The notes below the pieces were generated by a model that ran no database searches, was not told where the DNA came from, and saw only the letters and a program-made list of their open reading frames with translations. A stretch of 6,382 nucleotides of DNA, taken from NCBI GenBank assembly GCA_028293775.1, contig JAQGOD010000150.1:1-6382 (forward strand). Reading direction: 5' to 3'. Of this stretch, positions 4,544 to 6,382 are shown piece after piece. The stretch comes from Gammaproteobacteria bacterium. Lineage in GTDB: Bacteria; Pseudomonadota; Gammaproteobacteria; Steroidobacterales; Steroidobacteraceae. The position numbers were made by a program, and so were the translations under genes. Within the stretch, counting starts at the first letter, position 1; each line of letters starts with the position of its first letter.

Positions 4544-6382
4544 GACGAACCTTTCACCCGAGCAGATATGGGCGTCGCGGCGGCACCGCGCGGCGACAGC
4601 CGCCGCATGATTTCCGTCAATCGCTCGAGCTCCACCGGCTTGGTCAAGTGGTAATCGAAGCCCGCCTCGATGGCTCGAGTCTTGTCATCATCCTGGCCCC
4701 AACCGGTGATCGCCACCAATTTGGCGGCCGAATCAGGATGCGATTGCCGGATTCTTTTTGCCACTTCGTATCCATTCAGTCCCGGCATGCCGATGTCGAG
4801 AAGCGCCAGCTCCGGACCGATTCGTGCAAATGCTTCGATCGCCGCCGGTCCGTCGTGCACCATGGCGACATCGTGCCCGTCTATTTGCAAGAGAGCCGCC
4901 AGCGACTCCGCCGCGTCCCGATTATCATCGGCCAGCAAGATGCGAAGCGTTGCCGGTGCCGCGATAGGCCTAGGAACGCTGGTGGCATCGGACTCGATGT
5001 CGCGCGTTTTTATCGGAAATCGAACGGTGAATTCGCTGCCCCGGCCAAGACCTGCGCTGCGTCCCTCGATGCTGCCGCCGTGCAAATCGATCAGCCCTCG
5101 GGTCAGCGCGAGTCCGATTCCCAGTCCGCCCTCGGATTTTTCCCTCGACGAAGAAACCTGGGCGAACATCTCAAAAATTTTCGGCATGGATTCGGGACTC
5201 ACGCCAATGCCGTTGTCGGCCACCCTGATGACCACCTGCTCGGACTCGCAATCGGCACTCAGGGAGATCTGTCCTTGCGGATCGGTGTACTTGGCCGCGT
5301 TCGTCAACAAATTGGCGAGCACTTGCGCAATGCGCAACGGGTCGGCATTGAAGCGCTGATGCTTGTTGCGAATGTCGATCGACAGCTTATGGCGCTTAGC
5401 GTCGATCAATGGGCGCGCAATCTCAACCGCGGCATCGATCATGGAAGCGAGGTCGGTCTCCTCCATGCGCAGGGTCAGGGTGCCGCGGGTAACGCGTGAG
5501 ATATCGAGCAAGTCATCGAGCAGCAACGCCATATTGCGAACCTGCCGCTCGATGATGTCGTGACTCCAGCGCTTTTGCGCCTCGGTCGCGCCGGGCGCCT
5601 TGGAAATGAGGGCAGCCTGCCGGATCGGGGCAAGCGGGTTGCGAAGTTCGTGCGCCAGGGTGGCAAGAAACTCATCCTTGCGCCGATCGGCCTCGCGCAA
5701 CGCCAGCTCGGCGCGCCGCCGCGTGGTGACGTCATGAAAGACCATCACGGCACCGCAAATGTTGCCGTTGAGGTCGCGGATCGGTGCGGCGCTGTCCTCA
5801 ATGGCGATTTCGGTTCCATCGCGCGCGACGAGCAACGTATGATTTGCCAAGCCTATGGTCAAACCCTCCCGCAATACTTTTCCGACCGGATTTTCGACTC
5901 GCTGAAGGCTATATTCGTTGACGATGTTGAACACGCTTTCCAGCGGCAAACCCAAGGCCTCCGTGGTCTTCCATCCTGTCATTTGTTCGGCGACGGGATT
6001 GAGGAAAGTGACCCTGCCCAGAGTGTCTGTCGTAATCACCGAATCGCCGATGCTCGCCAGGGTGACTTGAAACCATTCACGCTGCTGCCGCAGCTCAAAT
6101 TCGGCGCGCTTTTGCGCCGTCACATCGCGAAAAGTCCAGACGCGACCGACAATCTGCTCGTCAACATATTGAATCGCTGAAAACCGTTCGTAAGTACGCC
6201 CGTCCTTAAACTGGAAGATATCGGCGCTACCAAGGACGCGGGTCGCGTTGATCTCAGCAATGCGATTCAGATATCGCTCGGGCTCCTTAAGCTGCGGTGC
6301 GCACAGCTCCATCAGGCAGTTGTGCTCTCCAAACTCGACACGTTCGCGAGGCAGGCCCCAGATGGCTAGATATCTTTCATTG
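4540..6382 (-). CDS. PAS-PAS hybrid sensor histidine kinase/response regulator, N-terminus beyond right edge
   Basis: The frame stays open through the right edge, so the Met at 6312 is internal. The 23 codons upstream of it encode NERYLAIWGLPRERVEFGE and more, the front half of a PAS domain. Counting from that Met, the first PAS ends near 65 (FKDGRTYERFS 35-45, GRVWTFRDVT 56-65). A second PAS spans about 77-197 (LNPVAEQMTGW 104-114, VFHDVT 191-196), and a short linking helix follows. The HisKA domain is about 211-277, with phospho-acceptor His221 in HELRNPL. The ATPase domain is about 322-435: N box from Asn334, DNGIG (366-370), and GGLGIGLAL (395-403). A receiver domain (457-572) holds Asp462/Asp463, phospho-acceptor Asp506, Thr536 and Lys558. 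All catalytic residues are present, so kinase and receiver look functional. No membrane segment, HPt or DNA-binding domain is visible. Input signal and partner are unknown. It converges on pqiC with a 4-nt overlap, so it is not in that operon. Confidence 0.93.
   Translation of the reverse strand, partial: NERYLAIWGLPRERVEFGEHNCLMELCAPQLKEPERYLNRIAEINATRVLGSADIFQFKDGRTYERFSAIQYVDEQIVGRVWTFRDVTAQKRAEFELRQQREWFQVTLASIGDSVITTDTLGRVTFLNPVAEQMTGWKTTEALGLPLESVFNIVNEYSLQRVENPVGKVLREGLTIGLANHTLLVARDGTEIAIEDSAAPIRDLNGNICGAVMVFHDVTTRRRAELALREADRRKDEFLATLAHELRNPLAPIRQAALISKAPGATEAQKRWSHDIIERQVRNMALLLDDLLDISRVTRGTLTLRMEETDLASMIDAAVEIARPLIDAKRHKLSIDIRNKHQRFNADPLRIAQVLANLLTNAAKYTDPQGQISLSADCESEQVVIRVADNGIGVSPESMPKIFEMFAQVSSSREKSEGGLGIGLALTRGLIDLHGGSIEGRSAGLGRGSEFTVRFPIKTRDIESDATSVPRPIAAPATLRILLADDNRDAAESLAALLQIDGHDVAMVHDGPAAIEAFARIGPELALLDIGMPGLNGYEVAKRIRQSHPDSAAKLVAITGWGQDDDKTRAIEAGFDYHLTKPVELERLTEIMRRLSPRGAAATPISARVKGSS

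Noticed and set aside
4575..4608. GC-rich potential hairpin near the kinase stop, as a possible terminator for pqiABC
   Set aside because: It has no T-tract on the pqi strand, and the repeats fall in Ala/Arg/Gly codons of the kinase C-terminus (SPRGAAAT), where GC-rich self-complementarity is expected by composition.
4648..5499. Long plus-strand open frame (283 codons) opposite the kinase gene
   Set aside because: It lies wholly antisense to the ATPase and receiver coding region, whose motifs are intact. The translation shows no recognisable domain, and long antisense frames are common in GC-rich coding DNA.
5560..6180. Second plus-strand open frame (206 codons) opposite the PAS domains
   Set aside because: It is antisense to clear PAS and HisKA coding sequence and resembles no known protein.

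Overview
The window reads as ordinary chromosomal DNA of a GC-rich Gram-negative bacterium, most likely a beta- or gammaproteobacterium. This rests on a complete PqiABC envelope transport operon, which needs an outer membrane, on a lipoprotein signal suited to outer-membrane sorting, and on dense GC-rich coding with one GTG start. No ribosomal or tRNA gene is present to place it more precisely. I see no insertion sequence, CRISPR array, phage gene or other mobile element.

Layout, left to right. (1) Positions 1-98, minus strand: the first 32 codons of a glutathione S-transferase-like gene that runs off the left edge. (2) Positions 136-915, minus strand: a complete dimethylargininase (DDAH) family hydrolase, 37 bp upstream of the GST-like gene and probably cotranscribed with it. 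(3) Positions 916-1011: a 96-bp divergent control region with two short inverted repeats and a possible extended -10 promoter. (4) Positions 1012-4543, plus strand: pqiA-pqiB-pqiC, each junction an ATGA overlap of 4 nt. (5) Positions 4540-6382, minus strand: a PAS-PAS-histidine kinase-receiver hybrid sensor. It converges on pqiC, with the two stop codons interleaved, and its N-terminus lies beyond the right edge.

How the genes work together: PqiA (inner-membrane, two zinc-ribbon-like modules), PqiB (anchored three-MCE-domain protein) and PqiC (outer-membrane lipoprotein) form one machine, thought to move lipids between the inner and outer membranes. The DDAH and GST-like genes face away from it and may share only the regulatory gap. 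The hybrid kinase is convergent, so gene order gives no evidence that it controls the Pqi system.

I found no previously undescribed system. The points most worth a second look are the GST-like fragment at the left edge, the paired inverted repeats in the divergent gap, the interlocked convergent stop codons and the extra cysteines in PqiA's metal-binding modules.
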